Source of the DNA: Nesterenkonia sp. F
GTDB lineage: Bacteria; Actinomycetota; Actinomycetes; Actinomycetales; Micrococcaceae
Direction: 5' to 3'
DNA: 64,000 nt
Assembly (NCBI RefSeq): GCF_000220985.1
Contig: NZ_AFRW01000118.1
Location: 114,218 to 178,217 of the forward strand
Part shown: positions 8,675-16,959 of the stretch, one piece after another
Numbering within the stretch: the stretch's first letter is position 1
How the letters are laid out: every line of letters starts with the position of its first letter
Notes under the pieces: model-generated
What the model saw: the letters and a program-made list of their open reading frames with translations, nothing else
What the model was told of the DNA's origin: nothing
Databases searched by the model: none
Program-made: the position numbers and the translations under genes

Positions 8675-11600
8675 TCATGCGGCGTTCCGGCGGTGCCGGA
8701 CGAACGCCACGGCGCCTGCACCGGCGATCAGGGCCAACGAGGCCAGGACCGCCAGGGCGATGACACCGTTCGCACCGGTGTCGGCGAGGTCGCCGGTGTC
8801 ACCGGAGGCGTCGGACGAATCCGAGTCGCCGGAGCCGGAGTCACCGGAACCGGAGGTGCCGGAACCGGAGGTGCCGAACCCGATCGTGCCCGAGCCGTCC
8901 TCACCGGAGCCGGACTCGTCGGAGCCGCTGCCGGAGGTGACGACCTCGAAGCCGACCGACTGATCCTCATACCCCTCGGCGGAGGTGGAGAAGGTGTGGT
9001 CGGCGACCTCGGCCTCGGCCGGGATCTCCCACTCGAAGGTCACGGTGCCCTCGTCGTCGGCGGTCTGCGTGCCGAGCTCGAGGCTGGGCGTGCTGTTCAT
9101 GAAGCCCGAGACCTCTTCACCCGGCTCGTAGCCGGAGGCGTGACCGACCTGAGTCTCACCGTGGGTGATGACCTCGTGCTCGATGGAGATCGACAGCTCC
9201 GAGGATGCCTCCTCGACGCAGAGCACGCTCGTGGCCGAGTTGCCCTCGCTGTCGGTGGCCGTCAGGACCACGACGTCGCAGGCGCTCGGGTCGATGCCCT
9301 CCGGCACCTCCCACTCGTGGGTGAACGTGCCGTCGTCGCCGACCTGCACGTCCTCGATGGTGTCGAGAACGTTGCCGTCGATGTCCTCGACGTCGACGGT
9401 GACGGTCGTGCCCGGAGCGAACTGCTCGCCGTCGATGGTCACGGTGTCACCGGGAGCCGCCTGGTTCGGGTCGACCGTGAGGATCGGGTCCTCCGTCTCG
9501 GTCGACTGACCCGGGGGAACAGACACCGCCGTGCGACTGCTGATGTTCGGGTCGGACTCGTCGGTCGCAGTGATGAACAGCGCCGACGGCTGCACGCCCT
9601 CGACCGTCCAGGTGACCTCGAATGTGCCGTCCTCCGACACGTCGACGCCCTCGAGGGTCTCGTAGACCTCGTCCTGGCTCTCCGGAGCGGCGAACTCGAC
9701 CTTCACCGTGGAGCCCGGCACGTAGCCCTCGCCCATCACGGTCACGTCCTCACCGTTCGGGACGGACTGCGGCTCGGCCGACAGCGACGGAGCGAACTCG
9801 ACGACAACCAGCGGAGCCTCGGCCGACTCATCGGTCTCGTCGTCGGTGACGACGACGGTGTAGTCGCCCGGCTCAGTGCCCTCCGGCACCGGCAGCTCCT
9901 CGGTGAAGTTGCCGTTCTCGTCCGTCGGCGCCTCGATCGACTCGCCCACCGGGTTGCCCTCGTCGTCGACGAGCTCGATGGTCACCGTGTTGTCCGGGGT
10001 GTAGTCCGATCCCTCGACCGTGGTCGAGTCGCCCGGAGTCACCTCAGTCGGGTCGACGGTCACCGAAGGATCGGTCTCTGCACCGTCCTCACCGTCACCC
10101 TCGGTCACCGTCAGCGACGTCTGAGCCGACTCGTCCGTGGTGTCGTCGGTGACCACGATCGTGTAGTCGCCCGGAGTCGCATCGGCCGGAACCGGCAGCT
10201 CCTCCGTCAGGGCGCCCTCGGGATCGGTGGCCACGCCCTCGATCGGGTCGCCCACCGGGTTGCCGTCGGCATCCTGCAGCTGGATCGTGGCCGTGCTGTC
10301 CGGGGTGTAGCCGGTGCCGTCGACCGTGGTCGAGTCACCAGCCGGCACCTCGGCCGGGTCGGCCGTGACGGCCGGGTCGATGGTCGCGTCCGGCTCAGTG
10401 ACCGTCAGCGCCGTGTTCGACGACTCGCCGGTCTCGTCGTCAGTGACGACGACGGTGTAGTCACCCGGGGTGGTGCCCTCCGGCACCGGCAGCTCCTGGG
10501 TGAAGTTGCCGTCGGCGTCAGTGGCCACACCCTCAATCGGGTCGCCCACCGCGTTGCCGTCGGCGTCCTGCAGCTGGATCGTGGCCGTGCTGTCCGGGGT
10601 GTAGCCGGTGCCGTCGACCGTGGTCGAGTCACCAGCCGGCACCTCAGCCGGGTCCACCGTCACCGCCGGGTCGATCGCGGAGAACTCCCCGCAGGCATCG
10701 ATGCGCGCACCGGCGGAGCCGATGTTCAGCCGCGCACCGTCGACCGCGGAGGCCAGGCCCAGGCTGAGCGCCGAGACCTCCAGGCTGCCGGTGGTCTCGG
10801 TGCCGTCCGGCAGCGTGCACTGCGTGGTCTCCTGGTGGTTCAGCTGCAGCGAGACCACGTTGGTCAGCGCCTCGATGAACGGCTCCAGCGCCTCACGGAT
10901 CGGGACCGTGATGCTGTCGGTCTTGATGTCGCCGATGGCCGTGTCGAAGAGCTGCTGCCCGGCGTCACCGATCAGGAAGTCGCGCACCGGAGCCAGCACG
11001 CCGTCGATCAGCGGGCTCAGCGTGGAGTACGCAGTCTGCAGCGTCGCACAGGCGACCTCCCCGTCGACACCTTCAGCGGTGCACTCGAAGGGCTGGACCT
11101 CTTCATCCATGAGGTTCACGGCCCACGAAGCAGTCGCCGAGCCGCCCAGCGGGCTGTCGGCGGTGGCCTCGAAGTTCACCGTGATGCTGCCCAGCGCACC
11201 CTCGACCGCTCCGATCGCGATGTTGGTGACTTCCTCCATGAGGTCGTGCACCGTCTCGGCGATCATCGGGTAGAGCTCGTCATCGATGAGCTCGGTGTTC
11301 GGGTTCTGGTTGTTCATCCCCGTCGGCTGGTCCGGACGGAGCTCGCCGGAGAGCAGCTGGTCCAGGTGCACCTGGGCCTGACCGGTGGAGAAGTCCACCG
11401 TCAGCACCTCGTTGTTCGTGGTGATCGGCTCAGCCACGATCGCCTGGAAGATCTCCTCCTGCATGTTGGAGTCGATCGTCACGTCCAGAGAGGTGTCGCC
11501 GGGCAGGGCATCGGTCAGCGCGCTGATGTCGAGCTGGTCGTTGACGATGCTCTCAGCCGTGGCATCCAGCTCGCCGACGGTGTCATAGATCATGTCGGCG

Positions 11601-12280
11601 GCCTCGGAGACCTGGGGAGACGTCACCAGGGCCGTGGCCTCGCCGACGCGGTACTGGCCCGCGCCGCCGACGCCGTCCTGGTCGAGGAACTGGCCGTCCT
11701 CGGCGATGACCTCGGCGCCGCCGGCACCGAGGCGCAGCGTGGCCTCGCTGATCAGGTCCTCGGTCACCGAGTCCACACCTGCTTCGCTGAACAACGACAG
11801 CAGGTCGACCTCGGCCGCGCCGAAGTCGGCATCGGCGCCGTCCAGGGTCACCGAGCCGTCGCCGGAGGCCAGCCCGGACACCGCATAGGCGTCCATCGGG
11901 CTCGAGGCTCCCGACTCCGACTGCAGGGCGCCCATCTGACCGAAGTCGATCAGGTCGGTCGCCGGCAGCTCGATGTTGCCGAGCTGGATCAGTTCGGAGC
12001 CGAGGACGTCGACGTTCAGAGCTTCATTGTTCGGACCCGGATTCGCGTCCCAGGTCGCCTCGGACCGGCCGCCGCCGGCGATCCCGGTGTCCAGCAGGCT
12101 CGCGTCGACGACGCTCGCCGCGGACTCGGCCGGCTGGTCCGGATAGTTGTCCACGGATGCTGCCGCGGGAAGGGCGTAGGCGCCCACGGAGATCGACGAC
12201 GCCGCGCCGACCGCCAGTGCCCGCTTCAGCACCCCCTTCCATGGTGATCGGCGCGCACCTGCGCGCTCGTGGTGGTGCAT
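8675..12280 (-). CDS. LAXTG-anchored surface protein, choice-of-anchor G type with Ig-like repeats
   Basis: A 1,201-residue secreted cell-wall protein. A long signal peptide (about residues 1-42, ending in AAAS) is followed by a 530-residue N-terminal region of the choice-of-anchor G type. Then come about six Ig-like repeats of roughly 85-98 residues; the first two are nearly identical at DNA level, and the rest are diverged. A Gly/Ser/Asp-rich stalk leads to the sorting signal LADTG, a hydrophobic helix and the RHRRNAA tail. LAXTG is the motif known for class E sortases, and one is encoded at 1366-2340. The repeats suggest a stalk exposing the N-terminal domain. ATG 12280 follows AAGGGGAA; ATG 12295 is an alternative. 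Low-pI, Asp/Glu-rich composition. Confidence 0.8.
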   Translation of the reverse strand: MHHHERAGARRSPWKGVLKRALAVGAASSISVGAYALPAAASVDNYPDQPAESAASVVDASLLDTGIAGGGRSEATWDANPGPNNEALNVDVLGSELIQLGNIELPATDLIDFGQMGALQSESGASSPMDAYAVSGLASGDGSVTLDGADADFGAAEVDLLSLFSEAGVDSVTEDLISEATLRLGAGGAEVIAEDGQFLDQDGVGGAGQYRVGEATALVTSPQVSEAADMIYDTVGELDATAESIVNDQLDISALTDALPGDTSLDVTIDSNMQEEIFQAIVAEPITTNNEVLTVDFSTGQAQVHLDQLLSGELRPDQPTGMNNQNPNTELIDDELYPMIAETVHDLMEEVTNIAIGAVEGALGSITVNFEATADSPLGGSATASWAVNLMDEEVQPFECTAEGVDGEVACATLQTAYSTLSPLIDGVLAPVRDFLIGDAGQQLFDTAIGDIKTDSITVPIREALEPFIEALTNVVSLQLNHQETTQCTLPDGTETTGSLEVSALSLGLASAVDGARLNIGSAGARIDACGEFSAIDPAVTVDPAEVPAGDSTTVDGTGYTPDSTATIQLQDADGNAVGDPIEGVATDADGNFTQELPVPEGTTPGDYTVVVTDDETGESSNTALTVTEPDATIDPAVTADPAEVPAGDSTTVDGTGYTPDSTATIQLQDADGNPVGDPIEGVATDPEGALTEELPVPADATPGDYTIVVTDDTTDESAQTSLTVTEGDGEDGAETDPSVTVDPTEVTPGDSTTVEGSDYTPDNTVTIELVDDEGNPVGESIEAPTDENGNFTEELPVPEGTEPGDYTVVVTDDETDESAEAPLVVVEFAPSLSAEPQSVPNGEDVTVMGEGYVPGSTVKVEFAAPESQDEVYETLEGVDVSEDGTFEVTWTVEGVQPSALFITATDESDPNISSRTAVSVPPGQSTETEDPILTVDPNQAAPGDTVTIDGEQFAPGTTVTVDVEDIDGNVLDTIEDVQVGDDGTFTHEWEVPEGIDPSACDVVVLTATDSEGNSATSVLCVEEASSELSISIEHEVITHGETQVGHASGYEPGEEVSGFMNSTPSLELGTQTADDEGTVTFEWEIPAEAEVADHTFSTSAEGYEDQSVGFEVVTSGSGSDESGSGEDGSGTIGFGTSGSGTSGSGDSGSGDSDSSDASGDTGDLADTGANGVIALAVLASLALIAGAGAVAFVRHRRNAA
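10060..10680 (-). repeat. Two tandem 294-bp coding repeats in the surface protein
   Basis: The DNA around 10250-10350 recurs almost unchanged at 10545-10645, an offset of 294 bp or 98 codons. The encoded unit includes DPAEVPAGDSTTVDG and TGYTPDSTATIQLQDADGN. More diverged copies continue towards 9000. The near identity points to recent duplication or recombination within the gene. Confidence 0.75.
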
Positions 12281-12295
12281 GGGTTCCCCTTGCAT

Positions 12296-12777
12296 GTCTG
12301 CCTCTCCATCGAATGGTTGGCGAGTCGGTGCGCACGCACGACGTGATCGCGCGCACGGACCATCGACCAGTCCACTCAACGTCCAGCTTCATGCCAAGGG
12401 TTTCCTCAGGAAAATCTTGATCTCCTCAAATCTGGAAGATTCAGGCGGCGTCCATGAATGATCCCCTCGTGGACCCCGAATGTAGACGAAAGTATATACC
12501 GGATCACCAAGTCCGCCCTCGTGCCGTGCCGCGCGACGGCGGGCACGCAGAAGGACCCCCAATCCCTGGAATGACAGGGATCGAGGGTCCTCGTCGGCGC
12601 ATCGCCCAAGGCTCAGAGACTCCTCATCGACCTCGACCACGGCCCCGCGATGAGCCGAGGGCTCATCACATCGATCGAGGAATCTCGGAAGGAATGAGAC
12701 TACATCCGGACTCTGCAGTCCGATGAATTCTCGACGGGAATCGTGTCGTGCGGTTGAACAGCAGGTGGACGCGGAGA
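12296..12777. other. Intergenic region upstream of the surface-protein gene, no gene seen
   Basis: About 480 bp between the surface-protein start and the mscS terminator. It is less GC-rich than its surroundings around 12395-12500 (for example AGTATATAC at 12490-12498), as expected for a promoter region. A hairpin lies at 12552-12591. Short open frames here have no family resemblance or ribosome-binding sites. Confidence 0.4.
12552..12591. terminator. Hairpin, possible terminator
   Basis: AGGACCCC...ATCCCT pairs with AGGGAT...GGGTCCT across an 8-nt loop, giving a 15-bp stem with a small internal mismatch. It lies in the gap between two minus-strand genes and has no T tract. Confidence 0.35.
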
Positions 12778-12810
12778 AGCCGTCGCCCCGGCTTCTGCAG
12801 GGCGACGGCT
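12778..12810 (-). terminator. Intrinsic terminator of mscS
   Basis: An 11-bp perfect stem (AGCCGTCGCCC with GGGCGACGGCT) and an 11-nt loop, 20 bases beyond the mscS stop, followed on the minus strand by TCTCC. Confidence 0.65.
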
Positions 12811-12829
12811 CATGCCGCCACGGCGGCGC

Positions 12830-13735
12830 TCAGTTCCGTTCGGCACCTTCCGACGCGCGGCCGGAGTGCACCACGACCTGGCTGTGCAGCGGCACCGAGA
12901 GCCCCTGACGATCCAGCTGACGCTTCAGCTCCGCACGGAAGGCGCGGGTCACGGCCCACTGGGCCGCCGGACGCGTGGCGACCACGGTGCGGATGGTCAG
13001 TCCGTCGCCGTCGAGCTCCTCCACGCCCCAGACCTCGGGCTCGCCGAGCAGATCCCCGGCGATGCCGGCATCCTCGGACAGCGCCCGAGAGGCTTCGGCG
13101 ATGACCTGCTGCACGGCGTCCTCGTCGGCCGCATAGGGGACCCGCAGGTCGATGATCGCCCGGGCCCAGCCCTGCGAGTGGTTCGCCACGCGCAGGATCT
13201 CACCGTTGCGCACATGCCACAGCGCGCCGTCGACGCTGCGGATCCGGGTGGTGCGCAGCGCCATGTCCTCCACCGTGCCCACGGCCTCGCCGACGTCGAC
13301 GATGTCGCCGATGCCGTACTGGTCGTCGACGACGATGAAGAACCCGGCCAGATAGTCCTTGATCAGCGACTGGGCGCCGAAGCCGACGGCCAGGCCGATC
13401 ACGCCGGCCGAGGCCAGCACGGGGGCGAGGTTGAAGCCCAGCTCGGCGAGCACCATCATGATCGCCACGGCGAAGATCACCGTGGTGGCCAGCGAACCGA
13501 GCATGGAGCCGACCGTCGTGGCGCGCTGTTCGCGCCGGGCGCGGGAGATGGCGTCCGTCGTCGCCGGGCTCTGGTCGCGGGAGCCCCGGCCCGAGCCCTT
13601 CGCCAGTGTGCGGGCGAAGCGGTTGATGAAGGCTCGGGCGATCAGGTTGATGATGATCGCGACGACGATGATCGTCGCCGCGCGCAGCGGCTCGCCCAGC
13701 AGGTCCTGCCACTGGAATCCGTCGGAGAAGTCCAT
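12830..13735 (-). CDS. Small-conductance mechanosensitive channel, MscS family
   Basis: A 301-residue membrane channel that opens under membrane tension to release solutes on osmotic downshock. Hydrophobic segments lie at about residues 17-37 and 83-105. The pore-lining helix has GVIGLAVGFGAQSLIKDYLAGFFI at about residues 110-134, with the Gly/Ala pattern typical of TM3. The beta domain follows with DQYGIGDIVDVGEAVGTVEDM. The C-terminal cytoplasmic domain is conventional and ends in a short polar tail. It stands alone with its own terminator. Confidence 0.9.
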   Translation of the reverse strand: MDFSDGFQWQDLLGEPLRAATIIVVAIIINLIARAFINRFARTLAKGSGRGSRDQSPATTDAISRARREQRATTVGSMLGSLATTVIFAVAIMMVLAELGFNLAPVLASAGVIGLAVGFGAQSLIKDYLAGFFIVVDDQYGIGDIVDVGEAVGTVEDMALRTTRIRSVDGALWHVRNGEILRVANHSQGWARAIIDLRVPYAADEDAVQQVIAEASRALSEDAGIAGDLLGEPEVWGVEELDGDGLTIRTVVATRPAAQWAVTRAFRAELKRQLDRQGLSVPLHSQVVVHSGRASEGAERN

Positions 13736-14110
13736 GCGTCGGTCATCCTCACGTCTCGGGCTGGAGGGGTGTCAGCCGTGTCGGCATCGTCGGTCCGAGG
13801 GCGCCCGGCGGACGCGCCTCCTCAGCCTGTCACTATGACACACCGGCCTCCACGGCGGAGACTCCCGCGCCGGACCTCGGGATCAGGCGGCCCTGCAGAG
13901 GCGCGGGCCGGCACTCGACGCGTCCTGCAGGTCCCGGCCGACGCAGCCTGCACCGTTCGCAGATGATGGACGTGCGCACTGGCCAGCGCTTCACCTCGCG
14001 CGATTCGGAACACAGGTGGCCTTCCGTCGAGGCTTCCCGACCACATCACCGATCTGTGGACGACCGGGGGGGGCGACGGCGTGCGGGAATCGCCGAGCAC
14101 GGAGTGACGG
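13736..14110. other. Intergenic region without a recognisable gene
   Basis: 375 bp between mscS and the convergent end of the arylsulfotransferase-like gene. I see no convincing start, ribosome-binding site, RNA or strong hairpin. A G8 run lies around 14069. Confidence 0.4.
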
Positions 14111-15607
14111 TCACGGCCAGGCCCCGGGTTCGGCAGTCGCCAACACCGTCCCGTCCGCACCGAGCGCCTCCACGGCGATGTACGCCTCGTCCGGCATCTC
14201 CGCCGAACTCTCGAAGCCGTCGGCGTCGACGGTCTCGACCTCCGCGGCGGTCTGTTCATCGGGTCCGGCGATGAATCGCCACTGCTCGACCTCGGTGGCG
14301 CCGTTCCAGCTCACGTATCCGCGGCCCCCGTCCAGCGTCATCTTCGGCGGTTCCACCGGGCTGCCATGCCACTCCTGGAGGTAGGCCCGGTAGCTGATCC
14401 CGCCGGCGAGCTCGGCATCCTGCAGCAGCGTCCCGTCCATGGCGTAGCGCGAGTACTGCGGCTCCGATCCCCAGCCGATGAACACGGTGCCATCCTCGAG
14501 CACCTCCATGTTCCCCTGGCTGTCGGCAAGACGTCCGTCCGGCGGAAGATACTCGGCGGCCACCTCGACCGTCGCCTCCTCGGTGTCCGCCTCCAAGGTC
14601 AGACCGCGCGACTCCTCGCCGATCTGTGGCGCCGCCTGGTTGTCGAACAGCGTGATCGTGCCGTCGCTCTGGCGCTCGGCGTCGTGCTGCCAGGCGAAGG
14701 AGGAGTTGCCGACCATCTCGAAGTCGCTGCTCTTGCCACCGAGGATCCAGTCGAGCTCCCCGCTCGTGCGCTCCACCCGATAGACCGCGTGCGTGTTCCG
14801 CGCAGAGACCAGGAGCGCATCCGAACCGTCCTCGGTGACCGAGTTGACGTGATAGGGGTCGAACGGCGCTTCTTCGGTGCCGTCCTCGGTGCCGTCTTCG
14901 TCAGCGTCCGGATCGAACTCGGCCTCGGAGTCCGACAGCGGAATGTCCTCCAGCGCATCCCACTCGAAGAGCACCTCCCCGGTCTCCACATCGACCTCGT
15001 GCACCACGGAGCTGCGAATATATCCGTCCTCGGGTCCGCCGAACGCGGACAGATCCTCCTCCACCACCGGATAGCTGATCAACAGCGCCGTGCCGTCATC
15101 GGTCAGGGTCATGTCATGGAAGTCGGCGTGCGTCTCCGGCGTCGTGACAGCGGCGATCTCCTGGTACGACTCGTCCATCACCACGAACTCGCCCTCGCCG
15201 TATCCGAATTCGGAGGTGTCGCCCCGCCACCAGGTCAACACCGGCTCTCGTTCGTACTCCTGCACGCGTACGTCATAGACCCACCGAGTGTCGCCCTGCG
15301 GATGGACCCACACCGGGTCGCCTTCGGCATCGACGATGACCGGGCCGTTCATCGGTGCATTGTTCTCCTCTTTGTCCTTCACCCCGAGCATCACCAGGTC
15401 CTCACCGCCGTCGACCCCGGCGGAAGCGCCCTCTTCGGTGGTCGTCACCTCGATCCGAGGAGGCGTCAGATCCGGTCGGGTGTGGAATTCCCACGCGACC
15501 TGCGCGTCCTCGTCGTCCGACGCCGAGTCGCTGGTGCACCCGGCTGCGGAGACCATGACGACGCAGGCGCTCGTCGCAAGCGCGTTCGATGATCGGAGAT
15601 GCTTCAT
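14111..15607 (-). CDS. Arylsulfotransferase-family lipoprotein
   Basis: A 498-residue secreted lipoprotein; the signal peptide ends in the lipobox SAAGC near residue 24. The body resembles the arylsulfotransferase (ASST-like beta-propeller) family, with repeated strands such as VIVDAEGDPVWVHPQGD, HADFHDMTLTDDGTALLISYP, DPYHVNSVTEDGSDALLVSARNTHAVY and SFAWQHDAERQSDGTITLFDN. The His in DFHDM, YHVNS and WQHDA are in the positions typical of this family. An Asp/Glu-rich insert (about residues 230-250) may bind cations. The ATG at 15607 was chosen because it starts directly at the signal peptide. Substrate unknown; sulfotransfer activity not established. Confidence 0.75.
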   Translation of the reverse strand: MKHLRSSNALATSACVVMVSAAGCTSDSASDDEDAQVAWEFHTRPDLTPPRIEVTTTEEGASAGVDGGEDLVMLGVKDKEENNAPMNGPVIVDAEGDPVWVHPQGDTRWVYDVRVQEYEREPVLTWWRGDTSEFGYGEGEFVVMDESYQEIAAVTTPETHADFHDMTLTDDGTALLISYPVVEEDLSAFGGPEDGYIRSSVVHEVDVETGEVLFEWDALEDIPLSDSEAEFDPDADEDGTEDGTEEAPFDPYHVNSVTEDGSDALLVSARNTHAVYRVERTSGELDWILGGKSSDFEMVGNSSFAWQHDAERQSDGTITLFDNQAAPQIGEESRGLTLEADTEEATVEVAAEYLPPDGRLADSQGNMEVLEDGTVFIGWGSEPQYSRYAMDGTLLQDAELAGGISYRAYLQEWHGSPVEPPKMTLDGGRGYVSWNGATEVEQWRFIAGPDEQTAAEVETVDADGFESSAEMPDEAYIAVEALGADGTVLATAEPGAWP

Positions 15608-15752
15608 GGCTTCGCATCGTAGCCCGTGCACGCAGACCTGGGGCACTGCCGGCCGTCTCCGGAGCGGATTCATCGGCATGGCCAGCGCTGGGAGCGGCGC
15701 TCGTCTCCCCGGCGATCACCGGACCCGTGCGTCACGGGGAGTGACACACAGG

Positions 15753-15790
15753 AAGGGCCCCTCGAGCGGGGAATGCTCGAAGGGCCCTTC
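15753..15790 (-). terminator. Hairpin downstream of tRNA-Ala
   Basis: GAAGGGCCCCTCGAGC pairs with GCTCGAGGGCCCTTC, a 15-bp stem with one bulged base and a 7-nt loop, 28 bases beyond the tRNA 3' end. Likely terminator of the tRNA-Ile/DLW-39/tRNA-Ala transcript. Confidence 0.7.
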
Positions 15791-15818
15791 ACCGACGGTC
15801 ATCCGTCGGATCACACGG

Positions 15819-15891
15819 TGGAGGCAAGGGGACTCGAACCCCTAACCCTCTGCTTGCAAAGCAGATGCGCTACCAATTGCGCCATGCCCCC
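15819..15891 (-). tRNA. tRNA-Ala (anticodon TGC)
   Basis: A 73-nt cloverleaf on the minus strand. The acceptor stem GGGGGCA pairs with TGCCTCC plus discriminator A, the anticodon loop reads CTTTGCAAG (TGC), and the T arm carries GGTTCGAGTCC. The 3' CCA is not encoded, so it depends on the CCA-adding enzyme. Confidence 0.97.
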
Positions 15892-15900
15892 GTGAGGCGT

Positions 15901-16023
15901 TCAGCCGTCCTGCAGGGTGTCCGTGGCCTCGCGCCAGACGCGGCGGTCGTCCTCGGCCTGCCGCCACCGACGATAGCCGACGACCCCCAGGACTGCGAGA
16001 GCGGCGAGAGCGATGCGTCGCAT
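15901..16023 (-). CDS. DLW-39 family small protein
   Basis: A 40-residue protein, MRRIALAALAVLGVVGY followed by a basic/acidic tail rich in Arg, Trp and Asp (RRWRQAEDDRRVW). A single short hydrophobic segment occupies residues 3-17. The start is fixed by a near-perfect GAGGAGG ribosome-binding site five bases before the ATG at 16023. This tiny actinobacterial family is consistently found between the tRNA-Ile and tRNA-Ala genes downstream of gyrA. Function unknown. Confidence 0.85.
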   Translation of the reverse strand: MRRIALAALAVLGVVGYRRWRQAEDDRRVWREATDTLQDG

Positions 16024-16095
16024 CAGAACCTCCTCACGGAGTGCGACGGCCAGCGGGAGGGAGCCTGTGCGGCTCGCTCGTCCCTGAACCAGGAG

Positions 16096-16169
16096 TGGGC
16101 GTACGAGGACTTGAACCTCGGACCTCATCGTTATCAGCGATGCGCTCTAACCGTCTGAGCTATACGCCC
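16096..16169 (-). tRNA. tRNA-Ile (anticodon GAT)
   Basis: A 74-nt cloverleaf. The acceptor GGGCGTA pairs with TACGCCC plus discriminator A, the anticodon loop is CTGATAACG (GAT), and the T arm is GGTTCAAGTCC. CCA is not encoded. Confidence 0.97.
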
Positions 16170-16271
16170 TGGAACGTCGACTTGGAGGAGGACTCACCCG
16201 AAGGGGTCGTCCACCTCGCCGACGACCACTCTAATCTACATCGCTCGACTCGGCGTCGACAAATCGGGGCC

Positions 16272-16889
16272 TCAGTCGTCGGTCAACGTCACACCGATGC
16301 CGCCGACCAGCGAGGCGGAGATGTTGTAGAGCACCGCTGAGAGCATCGAGATCACCGTCAGCAGCACCACGTTGATCACCGCGATGATCGTCGCGAAGGA
16401 AGCCACCTGACCCAGCGTGACCATCTCCTCGACGGTGTAGCCGGATTCGTCGCCCAGCACTTGAGCGAGCAGCGTGTCCACCCGCTCGAAGATGCCGCTG
16501 AGGTCCATCACCGACCAGAGCATCACCGCGCAGACCACGGTCATGATGCCGAGCGCCACCGAGAGCAGGAAGCTCATCTTCAGCACCGACCACGGGTCGA
16601 CCCGGGAGACCAGCAGCCGCGCCTTGCGCACCTTGGCCTTCGGCGTCGGACGCACCAGACCCTGCTGGCGGCCTCCGCGCGGCGGCGCGGCGGCCGCGGA
16701 GCCGCTCCGGCCCGAGGCCGGCCGCGGCGCCGTCGGACGCGTCGGCTTCGCCGCCGGACGCGAGGCCGTCAGCGTCGCGGTCTCGTCAGAGCCGGAACCG
16801 CTCTGCGCGCGGGGGCGCGGCGCGGGGAACCGGCTCCCCGATCCGTGGGAGGAGGAGCCGGATCGGCTCTCGGGGTTCGTCGCGCTCAC
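16272..16889 (-). CDS. DUF3566 domain membrane protein
   Basis: A 205-residue actinobacterial membrane protein. Residues 1-85 are low-complexity Ser/Arg/Pro/Ala. The DUF3566 domain starts at ARLLVSRVDPWSVLKMSFLLSVALGIM. Two transmembrane helices lie at about residues 105-128 and 164-186, separated by a predicted extracytoplasmic loop, with a GGIGVTLTDD end. It lies 70 bases after gyrA and probably shares its transcript. Function unknown; the position after gyrA is conserved. Confidence 0.85.
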   Translation of the reverse strand: MSATNPESRSGSSSHGSGSRFPAPRPRAQSGSGSDETATLTASRPAAKPTRPTAPRPASGRSGSAAAAPPRGGRQQGLVRPTPKAKVRKARLLVSRVDPWSVLKMSFLLSVALGIMTVVCAVMLWSVMDLSGIFERVDTLLAQVLGDESGYTVEEMVTLGQVASFATIIAVINVVLLTVISMLSAVLYNISASLVGGIGVTLTDD

Positions 16890-16959
16890 TGAAGACCTCC
16901 ATCAGACATCATCCCGGTCCACCGCGGGCCGGCCTCCGTCGGTGCGGCGCCCGCGATGC

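Noticed and set aside
8693..12247. A 1,184-residue open frame on the plus strand opposite the surface protein
   Set aside because: It is the antisense of a repetitive, high-GC coding sequence, is rich in Arg, Gly and Leu, and has no domain, signal peptide or ribosome-binding site. The minus-strand protein has all three.
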